From contig NC_073692.1 in assembly GCF_029784155.1 (NCBI RefSeq), positions 326,635,920-326,699,919 of the forward strand: a stretch of DNA of 64,000 bases. The letters are read 5' to 3'. Positions 21,696 to 32,644 of this stretch are shown here, in pieces. The stretch's first letter is position 1. Every line of letters starts with the position of its first letter. The DNA is from Uranotaenia lowii (taxonomy: Eukaryota; Arthropoda; Insecta; Diptera; Culicidae). The notes beneath the pieces are model-generated. The model ran no database searches, was not told the origin of the DNA, and worked only from the letters and a program-made list of their open reading frames with translations. The translations under genes and the position numbers were made by a program.

Positions 21696-24600
21696 TCAGT
21701 GATTGAACTGAACTAATCTGTCACTCAGAAAACCGTTCTGATTCGAATTAGGCCAAACAGAGCCGGTGCCGCCGTTGTTGATGACAGCAAGTGTAGGCAA
21801 AGGTTGTGGTTGCAGGTGTTGTCTTTGCTTATTTTGATGTACCGTTGTTGGCCAAATGGTGTTGAAGTTGATGCTATTGTTCTGTACCACAATGGTAGGT
21901 TCTGTGTCAACGATAGTTTCTTCGTACACGACTTGTTGTTCGCAGGGTGCGGGAATTTCATTGCCAGCTGCATCAAAATATCGAAACATTTGAGCACTTT
22001 CCATACTGACCGTTTGCGGATGTTCTTCAATCAGAGACTCCCCCAAATATTTGTCCTTTTCTTCAGCAATAATATTGTCTGACATTTGCAGTAATTGGTC
22101 CGGTGGTGAAAGCAATTGTTCTGGTTGGTCGTATTGTATGCTCACATTGTTTTTGGGAGGGAGCATATCAAAAAGTGGAGGTGTATCAAAAGGTTGGGGT
22201 ATATCGACCTTCATTTCGGTAGGCTGCTTTTGGTTTCGAACAATTATTTCAATTTTACCCGCCGTAGTTTCAACTGTTCTACTCTGAACTGAGCTGGCTC
22301 CAAGAGTATAATTCAGAATACGACTGGGAGTAACTGAAGGTGACTTAGTCGGCGGCAATGAGTCAGTACTGCCTGTACTTCGTTGTGAAACAACATGCGA
22401 TTTGGTAGTAGCATCTGTGCGATTATTTTTTCTTGGTACATCCACAGGAGCCGAAATAGCGCTAGTTGAATTGAGAAATTCACTAAAAGCACCCAGATAA
22501 TCTCTCCGTTCTTTAATCGGTGTCGGAGGTTTTGGTAATTTAACTGGAGGTGGAATATAGGTTGACGGTCGCAGAGGGGGTAATTGAATCCTCTTATCGA
22601 TTTTTGCCGGCTCCATAACCCCAGGGAGCGACTTCGGCTGAGAACCATATGAAGGATTATTTCGTACTTGACTAGGGTCAATTTTTTTTACCTCCAAGTT
22701 CGGTATGCTGTTAATCTTTTTGACCAAGTTGCTGTCCGACAAAGGTAGAGCGTTTACATTTAATCCTGAACTTTCGGGTTTAATTACTGTTACCGATTTT
22801 TGATGAACAACTTGTTTTACAGGACTTATTTTAGGCGGATAACGTGCTGGCGCTGTTGACACCGAATTGCCGATATCCAAAGGATCCAAAACGCTGCAAT
22901 GGCCTCTAACAACACCACTACCAACAACTTTGCCGTTGCTGCCATAACTTTTATCGGCACCGGAGTTCTTGAGATGTGGAATCTTACCTTCAAACTTCTT
23001 GTGGTGCTCCAACATTTTCAACGCTGGGGGAAGTTCTTTCTTCAACTGCTGCTGAACTTTTTTCATAGCCGGTGACGTTCCGTTAGCGGCTTTTTTCGGT
23101 GAACTGCCATCCGATTTCCGCATCTGTTCCCGTATTCTATCCACTGCTTTCTTTCTGGAATCTGTCGAACGCTGTTCTTTCTTCTCCAGACGACTGCGTT
23201 CTTTCTCGGCTTCCCGTTCATTTTTCAACCGTTCCCGTTCCTTTCGCTCCTCCTCACGACGTTTTTGTTTCTCTTCCAGTTTAGAACGTCGTTCCTGTCG
23301 CTTGTTTTCACGCTCGGCTCTCGCCGCTCGCTCTTCCTTGGACAGTTTCTTGGTAGGAGATCGCGTGCGTTTTGATTTGCCATGAGACGAGTACCAATCA
23401 TCATCGTAATCGCTATCATTTTTCTTCTTTTTGCGCTTCTTACGCTTCGAACTTAGTTTACCTTCATCGTCTTCTTCATACTCATCATCATCATCTTCTG
23501 ACCCGAACGGATCATACGAAGATGACTTGAAACTGTCAGAGGCTTCCGATTTACATGGCGCTTCTACCTCTTCTACATCGTCATCCCCTTCATCGGCCAT
23601 CGTTAAAGCGCCACTTAGGACCATCTTGACGTCATCCGGAATATGTGGATTGTTCTGGATATCATTCAAGTCTAGGTCCGGATTTTTCTCTTTGAAAGAC
23701 ATCTTTCGCAAATTGGCTACCATATTACAGGCCTTTTTCATGGCAACTTGTTCACCCTCTTCTGTAAATGACTCTATACCTTCGTCTTGTTCGCATTCGG
23801 TGTTACGGGGAGGAGGGCCAACGATATGCGATGGATCTTCCGGATGAGGACCAAAGTCCGTTCCATTCATCCATGCTTCGTACTTCTCCGGTTGGAATCG
23901 TTTCACAAATGTATCCATTGAGATCTTGACCATGTCTGAACTGCAGTAGCACTGAGTGGCACGTTTGCCATACTCGATCCATCGGGGCAGTGCAAAATTG
24001 GTGGATTCTGCACAATTGAAGCCATGATTGAAACCAGCATGGTACCCGAATGGGAACGTAATCATGATTTCATTCTGTTCTTGGGTTATCTTATCGAAAG
24101 GGATGTTGTGCTGTTTCAAAATTTGAGGACTTATCAGCGTCATCTTGTGGCGCAGGAAAGCCGAACAGGTCTTGTAACTGGCAGGGAAATAGCTGTTCGC
24201 TACCTTCTCCAACTTACGACCATACTCAGGAGGAACAGCGTACCAAGTCTTAGGAGCTCCAAAGTGTAAGTAATTGATCGAATACAGATCCATATCTTCC
24301 GTGTGCCAGGCGAAGGTTGTCTTCCACATGCCAAAGTAAAGGTAGGCTGTATTGACGCCGTCAATGGAGATGCCATAGTCCTGATTCACGAAGTCCAAGA
24401 TTGTGCCGAGCCGATTGATGTTCCAAATCTGAACGGAAAAGAACAAATACATTAGATATAGGGACAACCATAGAACACTCCTATCAAACTTACATTACAA
24501 TCTTCATCTGTAATACTCCCGCAAACGTCGGCTCCATAAATTGGGGCGACATACGTTATATTTTTCCAATATTTACGCTCCAGATCCTCGAAATCGAAAT

Positions 24601-27323
24601 GTTTTGGTGTAGCATATCTGCAAAAAGGAAAAGATTTTTTTACTGAAAGGTTTTTTTTTAAATAATACTATGAATTCAAAAATTGTATGCTCAAAAAAAT
24701 TTTTTTTATCTGAAAAAGATGTTTTCGTTCAAAAATACTCACCTTTCTGTGTTGGCCAATTCCGCAAACTGTTTCACCGTTAGAGAATTTTTCTGAATAT
24801 TGATCTGCTGATACAGACCCTGCTTGCCGGCCACTACCTGACAGATCGGCGACGGAATTGTCAGATTCAATCCATCCAAATCGTATCCGCCTTTGCGTGG
24901 TTTCCATTCTGGTGGGGGAATAATCTGTCAAACGAGACCAAATACACAATTTTAGTTTGCCATTACATTTCAATAAGCTTCCAGAAATTATTAACACAAA
25001 CACAGGGTTGCTTGGGAAAGAACTTTCATCCGAATGCGAGAGACAATTTTTACTAATTGCTTTCTGAAATAGTAATGGAAACTTCGCAGATCTTTAGTAC
25101 TGGCAACATTGCCCAGATCTACGGATTTTAACCTTTGCAGTTTTGCGTCGGTGCACTACCAGTAGGGCACTTTTTGCTGTTTTCGTGTTCGTTTTCCCGA
25201 TCAGTGGTGCACTGGTAGTGCACCATAATGTGGACGGTGCTACCCTCTGAAAATATTCAGTGTTGCTAGTGCCCTCACCAATAAATACTATCGTTACTTT
25301 TGACAGGTTGTGCTTCCCGATGTAAACAAATTGTATGAAAGCGAAAACAAATATCAGCTGTAATGGATTTTTGACATCTTGATGTTTAAAGTTATGGCGA
25401 ATTTTTTTTTATTCCGGATTTGGCTCTGGAACCGTCCGAATAAAAAAACGACTTTCGGGTTTCCATACGTAGGTGTGCGTGAGAACGAGCGCAATGTTTA
25501 CATGCAGCTGTCATTTTGTTCTCCCTTCTGGATTTCTTCACTTGGTTCTTCACATCCGGATTGCCTTTTTTCGTGTCCGGGTTGCACTGGACAGAAGATT
25601 TTGCTTGGCTGAGAGGTTCAAAATCGCGGCAATAATCATTTTCCCGTTCATTATTTCAACTGTTTTGCTTTCAGCCAAAAACAGCTGTTTAATGTTTTGA
25701 CAACAACGTTGAGAGTATTGGTGAACTTCTCGCAAAACTGACTTTTTTCTCAGGGCGACTCCGTCCGTTTTTCGAGCGAACCTAGGTTGCCGTAAAGTCA
25801 AGTCAAGTTGAAAAAAAAAGATTTGAATAGCTTGAACCATAACAGGAAATGACTGATTTTATTTAAAAACAAAATGTAATGGGGCATGGGGCTTTGATTC
25901 TACGAGTCTAGCGACGAGACTCGTTGCCTTGACTTCAGCATATAGATTTTTGACAAAAAATTTCAGTACCTACCAAAGCTTTACTGCCCCTACTCGTATA
26001 GCAGTCCCATATTGATAGAAATCGCTAACAATATTCTTTATTCTTATAAAACTGTTATGCATATTCAAATTTTAATTTACGACCGGAAGCGGTACAAGAG
26101 GACTACGAGGTACGAATTAACAAGTCATGATTCCCGACCCCTAGTGTAAGCCTTGATGTTACTCAACTGTAACAACCCTTCTAAATTTTAAATTAATTCT
26201 TTCAATAACACCAAAGGATCATTATGTCAAACGACCATCCAACCAGTTGTGCCGACCGAACACAAACGTTGCTATAAAAAAAACCAAACAAGAATACCTG
26301 CTCAGTCATCTGCACGAAACCCTCTCGCCGTAATCTCAAAGCGCTAAGCCTGTATGCAACAGAAACCAAAACAAACAACTCGCAGTAGACGGGGAAAGGG
26401 CAGGTTGGTTGACCTAGGCAGTAGTAGGAACAGTGGAAGAACCAAGAAACAGATTCAAAACAAACGACACAGCGAACGAGCAAGCAAGCAGCGATAGCGT
26501 AGTTGTAAAATCAACGTCACTACTCCGCTGCTTCAAGTCTGGCACGAATCATCGTTAACCCACCGTCCATGTGCTCCGTCGGCAACTGATCGTGTGGCTT
26601 CGTGGTTTTGAGAGCGAAAGAACTTCAGGCACACACTCTCTCTCTCTCTGCTCATTGCTTCAACAATGAAGTTACAATTGAATTAACCTTTAAATTATGT
26701 GCTGATTGACTAATTTTCAGGACATAAGTCGATAAAATTGAAATAATTATCTTCAAATGTTTTACAATCTTGATCATTAATATCCGTGATTGATCGAAAA
26801 CAGGCTAAATTGGATATCACGAACAGCTGTTTTCCTCTATTATTTCTCTCAGCACATTCAGAGAACCCGAATGATAATATGAAGAACCGCATCATATCAG
26901 CACTATGCTCTTCACAAATAAAGATTGATTAATAAACAATCGCATAGCGTTTTCTCCACCCTGTTGGCAACCAAGTTGTGCACTAACTGCTGTCAACTTA
27001 ATATTGAAAAAACACGATAACAGCGCTTAGTGCACAACTGGACTTGAAAAAAAAACGCTAACAGTTGGCACTTTAAATAAGATGAATTGAGATTATTACG
27101 ATATTGATTTCTCTCTTGAAAAACGTATTGAAATTTAAACTCTTGGAAGTTAGAAGCAAAACAACAGTTATTCGGTACAAATTACACGAATATAACATAC
27201 CTTGGCCAGTCCTGCTTTGTTAGCCCCCTGGGACTCAATATACTCGATGTACTTGGAGAAATTTTTGAACTCTTCCCAGGTTGGTCGGAACACCTGAATT
27301 TTCACTCGCGTATCTTCGCCCAT
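21696..27323 (-). CDS. Kdm4: KDM4-family histone lysine demethylase (1053 aa, four exons)
   Basis: Exon model (minus strand): 27323-27201, 24924-24743, 24617-24494, 24428-21696, all with GT-AG introns and a continuous frame. The start at 27323 ([19 protein letters not shown]) has a good context (AAAATGGG). An in-frame ATG at 27392 would add 23 residues that do not look conserved. JmjN spans roughly residues 8-55 ([29 protein letters not shown]). JmjC spans roughly 145-310, with the Fe(II) ligands H185 and E187 (WHTEDMD) and the distal His in [10 protein letters not shown]. The KDM4 zinc site is complete (C and H in CSAFLRHK, plus CYC). The family removes methyl groups from trimethylated H3K9 and H3K36 using 2-oxoglutarate and oxygen. 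There is no PHD or Tudor, as in insect members. The long tail has an acidic patch, a K/R-rich nuclear signal-like stretch (KRKKRKKKK), a charged coiled coil and proline-rich segments. Confidence 0.95.
24925..27200 (-). other. first intron of Kdm4 (2276 bp)
   Basis: No gene was recognised inside. It holds a single MITE end (25982-26012, CCCCTACTCG and GCAGTCCCATA, related to the element at 57412). Short inverted repeats lie around GGTGCACTGGTAGTGCACC (near 25205) and a GTTGTGCACTAA/TTAGTGCACAAC pair lies near 26975 and 27027. A CT microsatellite lies near 26635-26650. Confidence 0.65.
25982..26012 (+). repeat. solo MITE terminus
   Basis: Resembles the TIR of the element at 57412-58147 (CCCCTACTCGNATARCAGTCCCATA). 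No partner terminus was found in the intron, so it is a truncated copy. Confidence 0.5.
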
Positions 27324-27570
27324 TTTCAAACTATCGTTACGGTACACGTTGGTATGATGATAATTATTTTCGATTTTCTCTATATGACACACAATGCACT
27401 ACACTGATAGGGTGTTTAGGAACCCCAACGGACGACGGTTACGGCTAACTCACGTTTTTTCCACAATTCTACATACACAAGTCTTTAGTTTTTTCATTAA
27501 ATAAATTCCGCTGCGATTGGGAGTTCGCTGTTGTCGAGTTGTCTGTGGATGATAAAATTTAAAAAAAATA

Positions 27571-28169
27571 CAGACCCCGTTCGATTTTGGCAACATGCCC
27601 GAACATTTTGTGTTGCCAAAATCGAATGTTGCCAAAATCGAACGGTATTTTTTCTTAAATTTTTTTCTTTCATTTTTACATAATAACTATTTTTATTATC
27701 GTTAATGTTATTTTTAGGCAATTTCCGACAATTTTTAGTAATTTTTTTATCATTTTTTCTCATGTTTTGATGCATTTTGCACTACTCTTGTTTTATTTAA
27801 AATCTTGGTTGTTTTTGTCATATTTGCTGTTTTTGTCATTTTGCATCATTTTTTTGTTGTTTTTTGTCATTTTTAGTCTTTTGTTTGTATTTGTTTTTTA
27901 ATTTTTTCAATTATTCATCTTTTTGTCATTTTTGAGTACTTTATAATTTTTTTAAAAAACTTGTTTTTCTTTTTGTATTTTATCACCATTTCAGAACATA
28001 AAAACGAATTTATGGTGTTTGTTTCAATTATATTGGTCCTGTTATTGAGAAAACTAAAAAGGAATGTCGCTTCTAAAAACCGTTCGATTTTGGCACATGT
28101 GCCAAAATCGGATGTTGCCAAAATCGAATGTTGCCAAAATCGAATGTTGCCAAAAACGAACGGGGTCTG
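27571..28169 (+). mobile_element. TA-flanked MITE copy A (599 bp)
   Basis: Both ends begin TACAGACCCCGTTCG when read inward, with the TA target duplication at 27569-27570 and 28170-28171. Subterminal regions repeat TTGCCAAAATCGAA several times in both orientations. The interior is T-rich. No transposase was seen. The ORFs inside are low-complexity. An inverted near-copy lies at 28997-29584. Confidence 0.88.
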
Positions 28170-28171
28170 TA

Positions 28172-28996
28172 CAACAAATGCGTGCGTTTATTCGTACGAT
28201 ATGCTTCAAACATTTGACAGGACAAAATGTCCTGTGTTGAAAGGTTTTCGTATGTTAATAAATCATTGTTTACAATGCGAATTGAAAAAGTGGAGTGAAT
28301 TTTCGGAACACTTCAAAAATACCTAATTAGTTCTAGAAAAACTAGAAAAATAATATAAAATCAATAAGATGTTTTTCATATTAAAAAGGCTCCCATCAAA
28401 ACATTTTTATGACCGGTAAAATGTTAAGGGTGATGACCAAGATATGCTCATTAAAGTGGATTTTTTCTAAAAATTATGAATTATTTTTCAACACGTTTTA
28501 AAAGGATAATTTATGCTTGATTAAGATTGAAAACTTCGTTATACTATCCAAGCTTATAAAAAACAGCGGTTTCTTCAACCAACCTTTTTCAAGAGGAATA
28601 AATATTACTTTCTCAAGTTCCAGGAATTTTTCAGATAAAGATAAACCAGCAACTGCGTATTAACCTAGGTTAATAATCCTTATTTTTAACATTAACATGA
28701 AAAAATAATAATATTAGCGCCATTTGAACAAATCATTTTCTGCTGGAAATATTTTGATCTATCAGCTTACAGTTTTAGGATGACGCAATTTGAATTTTGG
28801 AATGCCCAATTTCGAATAGTTAGCCGCTGATTTCGTCAGCTTTAGGAAAAAGTTTTCTTATTACTAAGCTTGTAGTTTCAAGACAATAGTCAAAGGTCAA
28901 AGTGCGATGCAATCCAATCGTAGTTCTTTCATAATGAAGGCCATTGAATTAAGCAGGGGAAAATTTTACTACCCACAACTTCTTTAACGCTATATA
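28172..28996. other. spacer between two inverted MITE copies
   Basis: About 825 bp of AT-rich sequence with no recognised gene. It would form the loop of a hairpin if the flanking inverted copies were transcribed together. Confidence 0.5.
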
Positions 28997-29584
28997 CAGA
29001 CCCCGTTCGTTTTTGGCAACATTCGATTTTGGCAACATTCGATTTTGGCAACATCCGATTTTGGCACATGTGCCAAAATCGAACGGTTTTTAGAAGCGAC
29101 ATTCCTTTTTAGTTTTCTCAATAACAGGACCAATATAATTGAAACAAACACCATAAATTCGTTTTTATGTTCTGAAATGGTGATAAAATACAAAAAGAAA
29201 AACAAGTTTTTTAAAAAAATTATAAAGTACTCAAAAATGACAAAAAGATGAATAATTGAAAAAATTAAAAAACAAATACAAACAAAAGACTAAAAATGAC
29301 AAAAACCAACAAAAAAATGATGCAAAATGACAAAAACAGCAAATATGACAAAAACAACCAAGATTTTAAATAAAACAAGAGTAGTGCAAAATGCATCAAA
29401 ACATGAGAAAAAATTACTAAAAATTGTCGGAAATTGCCTAAAAATAACATTAACGATAATAAAAATAGTTATTATGTAAAAATGAAAGAAAAAAATTTAA
29501 GAAAAAATACCGTTCGATTTTGGCAACATTCGATTTTGGCAACACAAAATGTTCGGGCATGTTGCCAAAATCGAACGGGGTCTG
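28997..29584 (-). mobile_element. TA-flanked MITE copy B (588 bp), inverted relative to copy A
   Basis: Nearly identical to the reverse complement of 27571-28169: the same 68-residue chance ORF appears on opposite strands of the two copies. It has TA at both tips and the same TACAGACCCCGTTCG termini. The length difference comes mainly from the number of TTGCCAAAATCGAA subrepeats and T-run length. Confidence 0.88.
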
Positions 29585-30632
29585 TACCTAAATTTTTTTT
29601 TGTCTTTATTAGTGACACTTTACACCTATGAGGCTATTCGTGAGATTCGATTAAACGCTGATTTTTTTTCTTTTCCATGACGCAATAGTCAACAATAAAA
29701 TGCAATAATCATCAAAACAAGGTAAACGTGTTTTGTTAAAAACAAAAACTTTAATTAAAGCTTTTTGTACTTAAATACCGAATGTGATGACCGCTTAAAA
29801 TGACCGAATGTGATGTGTAACTCTTTTAACAGTATCGATTTTGGTTGAGACTAGGGAGTAAAAAAATCAATAAAATTAAGGGAAGCTGGTGTACACACGA
29901 TCAGTAGGTACCTACCTAATCACCCATATCTTGACCGCCATTTTTGAGAGTTTAAATCAAATGATTCACGAGAACTCGAAGAACAGTTTTCCTATAAACC
30001 TTACCTGTACATTGTTTAATTGAATTAATTAATAACTATTCTCTCCGTTTGCATTGTCGCACAAGTCGTGGCCAATGTTTTTTATTAAGTTGCCATAAAA
30101 CCAATCTGTTGTTTAATGAATTCACAAACAAGCTTTTGCAAAATGAAAACAGTATCGTAAAGAAAAGCTAAACCAAACCTTACAGAACCTTATTTCGATT
30201 TTTTTTATCGCCATTCACGGTACCCGTTTGGCGGTGGCCTACGTGACCAAATCGTTGCTTCTGAAAGTCACTTTTTCTTCTACATGAGCACTTCTTATTG
30301 CTTTTATTACTCTTTGCGTCGTCTCCTCCCTTGGCTTCAAGAGCTTTACTTCTGTTCACTTGATTCGATGCAATCCATGTCGCTTTTCAACTTGGAATAA
30401 AATTTTCTCCCCATCATATCGAACCAGTAGGAAGAGAAGGTTGCTGCGCTAGACCTTAAAAACTTCATCACTGTACCATGTGTTACGGGTAAAACAGAAA
30501 AAGCTGGATCCTTTGATGAATTTCGCAATTCTATCCAACCATTTTCACCAGCATACCCAACCAAACTCATCACAACATAATTTTATCGAAACTCGGCTAG
30601 CGAGCAGCGGAAAAACAACACGCACTGACAAA

Positions 30633-30809
30633 ATGGAGGAACAGACTACTTCGACCTGTCCTGCCTGCAAAACGGACACGAAAATTGACGAAAAACACAC
30701 CTTTTCCGGTTGCAAATACACATTTAGCTGCGTACTCGAAGTCACCGTTGATTTTTGCACATTTTCTGTAGGCTTAAACGTAACTTGCGGTCATCTACGA
30801 CATTTTTAA
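30633..30809 (+). CDS. possible small cysteine-rich ORF (58 aa)
   Basis: The ATG has a favourable context (ACAAAATGG). The product begins MEEQTTSTCPACKTDTKIDE and has several Cys and a terminal His, including a CPAC knuckle and a CGHLRHF end. Base composition is less AT-rich than its surroundings. I do not recognise a family. It might be an exon of a longer gene or a chance frame. Confidence 0.22.
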   Translation: MEEQTTSTCPACKTDTKIDEKHTFSGCKYTFSCVLEVTVDFCTFSVGLNVTCGHLRHF

Positions 30810-31906
30810 AGCTAAATTTTGTCTCGATAGTAAAACACTTTCGCCACAGCCTTCTGAACTTCGAACAAACACGGAACGGAACGATTTTCTTCTGACTGGT
30901 TTGTCGATTAAGACCAGGGTTGCTAGATATATCTTTTTATATCGACTTCGATTTCTGCGAAAAGATTCATGCGTAAAGCATTTCATGAATGGAAGCGTGC
31001 CTTGAAAAAAACAATGAAATTTTTAAAAATGCTTATTGAATGATTTTTAGAAAGCGCAACTCATATTGCATATATCAAAATAAACGGCAGCGATTGACCA
31101 GAACGATCAGTGCATTCCTTTTTTTATGTTCACAACGGAAAAAATGTTTTTCCGGCAATCTGAAAGCCCTGCGAAGAATTGACAATTGTCTCGCAGAGCT
31201 TTCAAAACTCATCGAAAATTGGTGAGCTTTTCACTTTGCTCGGTCTTCCTAATAAGCGCAAGTGAGATGGAGCTACACCTGTGTTGACAGTTGTTTCAGG
31301 CGAACATTGTTGGAGTGAGCAGGATGACCATCTGAATTCGAGTTCTGAATCTTTTATCGAACGAACTGCAGGTGCGAGTGAAACAGCGATTCATCGAATT
31401 CGACACTGTCAAAAGTGATCTAGATCACTGACAAGGTGCCAAACTTTTTAATTTTTTATGGTATTACAAATTGTATGAATAATCACTTTTAAAAAACCCT
31501 CAAAAATATAAGTTTGTTTTTTCAAAAATGTACATCTTAATTGTTCTGGTTTAATATTAGTTACGAAAAAACTTCGAAATTAAAATGTTGACTGTATATT
31601 TTCAATTCAGATTTTCCCGGCGTAGCATCTGGACTGGACAAATTGTTTTTTTTTAAATTATCCATAATGAGGACAAACGGGACAAACCGAAGTTTTATTA
31701 AAAAAAAAATAATAATCAGGGTGATCATTAGAAATATTAACGTTTCATTTTCAAGCACAACAGTAGCGTTCAAATTGTTTACTACAATTATTTTTTATAG
31801 ATTTTTTAATTCATGAAAGCAATCTTTTTTTTAAATTATTATCAAGTCACCGCGGTGAACTTGACATGTCAAGTTGGAAACATTAATTCGATATGCATCT
31901 CATGCA

Positions 31907-32299
31907 GAGATGCCCGCAGGGCATGCCAGGTGGTTTTGTCAAAAACCAGGACATCATGAAGAAAAAATCAGGATTTTTCAGGACACAAATTCTGCTAAAA
32001 TTGCATAATTAAATGCGAAATACAGGAACTGTAGACGCCTTAATTTATGCATTAAGACGGAACAGAATCTTGGCGTACCTTCAGTTTATATGGAAAAACA
32101 ACATTGAAATATCATCTGAACCGGACAAATCGAACAAATGATATCCTGATAATTGAATATTTTCGGAAATCAATACAATTCAGTACATTTTAAAGACCAT
32201 TTTTCAAAAATCAGGACAAATCAAATTTAAAAAATTAAGACGGTCTATTGAAAATCAGGACATATCCTGATTTATCAGGACACCTGGCACCTCTTATCT
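31907..32299. mobile_element. MITE-like element with CAGGACAT repeats
   Basis: Left GATGCCCGCAGGGCATGCCAGGTG and right CAGGACACCTGGCACCTCTT are imperfect inverted ends. CAGGACA and TCAGGAT motifs recur inward on both sides. No coding sequence. Boundaries are approximate. Confidence 0.5.
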
Positions 32300-32644
32300 C
32301 ATGCGATGTTTATATAAAATGTAAACAATTTACACTGAAATAAATGCGAGCATCATTTCGTTCCCTGTGATAACTTTAAATTTTAATTCAGAAAATTTAA
32401 TGTTCAAAATTATTTAATGTTTTGATGTCATTGTTATTTCTACTAACTGTAGAATACATTTGATTTAGGAGCAAGAATAACCTCTTCTTTCCGATAGAAA
32501 ATAAACTTGTTCAGTCGCATTCAACAAGAGACAAAATTGAATGAACTTATGCTAAATTTTTAATAATTCAAATAACAATTTCGTGCAATTTGTAACTGTT
32601 TGATGTCATATTCATCAATGTAAAGTTTGAAATATTCATCCAGT

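Larger units (their letters stand above)
29587..32644. other. intergenic region upstream of the zinc-finger gene
   Basis: No confident gene. It contains a possible 58-codon ORF (30633-30809) and a MITE-like element (31907-32299). The part just before 32645 should hold the promoter and 5' UTR of the ZAD zinc-finger gene. Confidence 0.45.

Noticed and set aside
23431..23847. Plus-strand serine-rich ORF of 138 codons
   Set aside because: Antisense shadow of the acidic and coiled-coil part of Kdm4.
27961..28326. A 121-codon ORF and its 71-codon twin at 28990-29205
   Set aside because: Both lie in the T-rich interior of the inverted MITE pair and are low-complexity chance frames.
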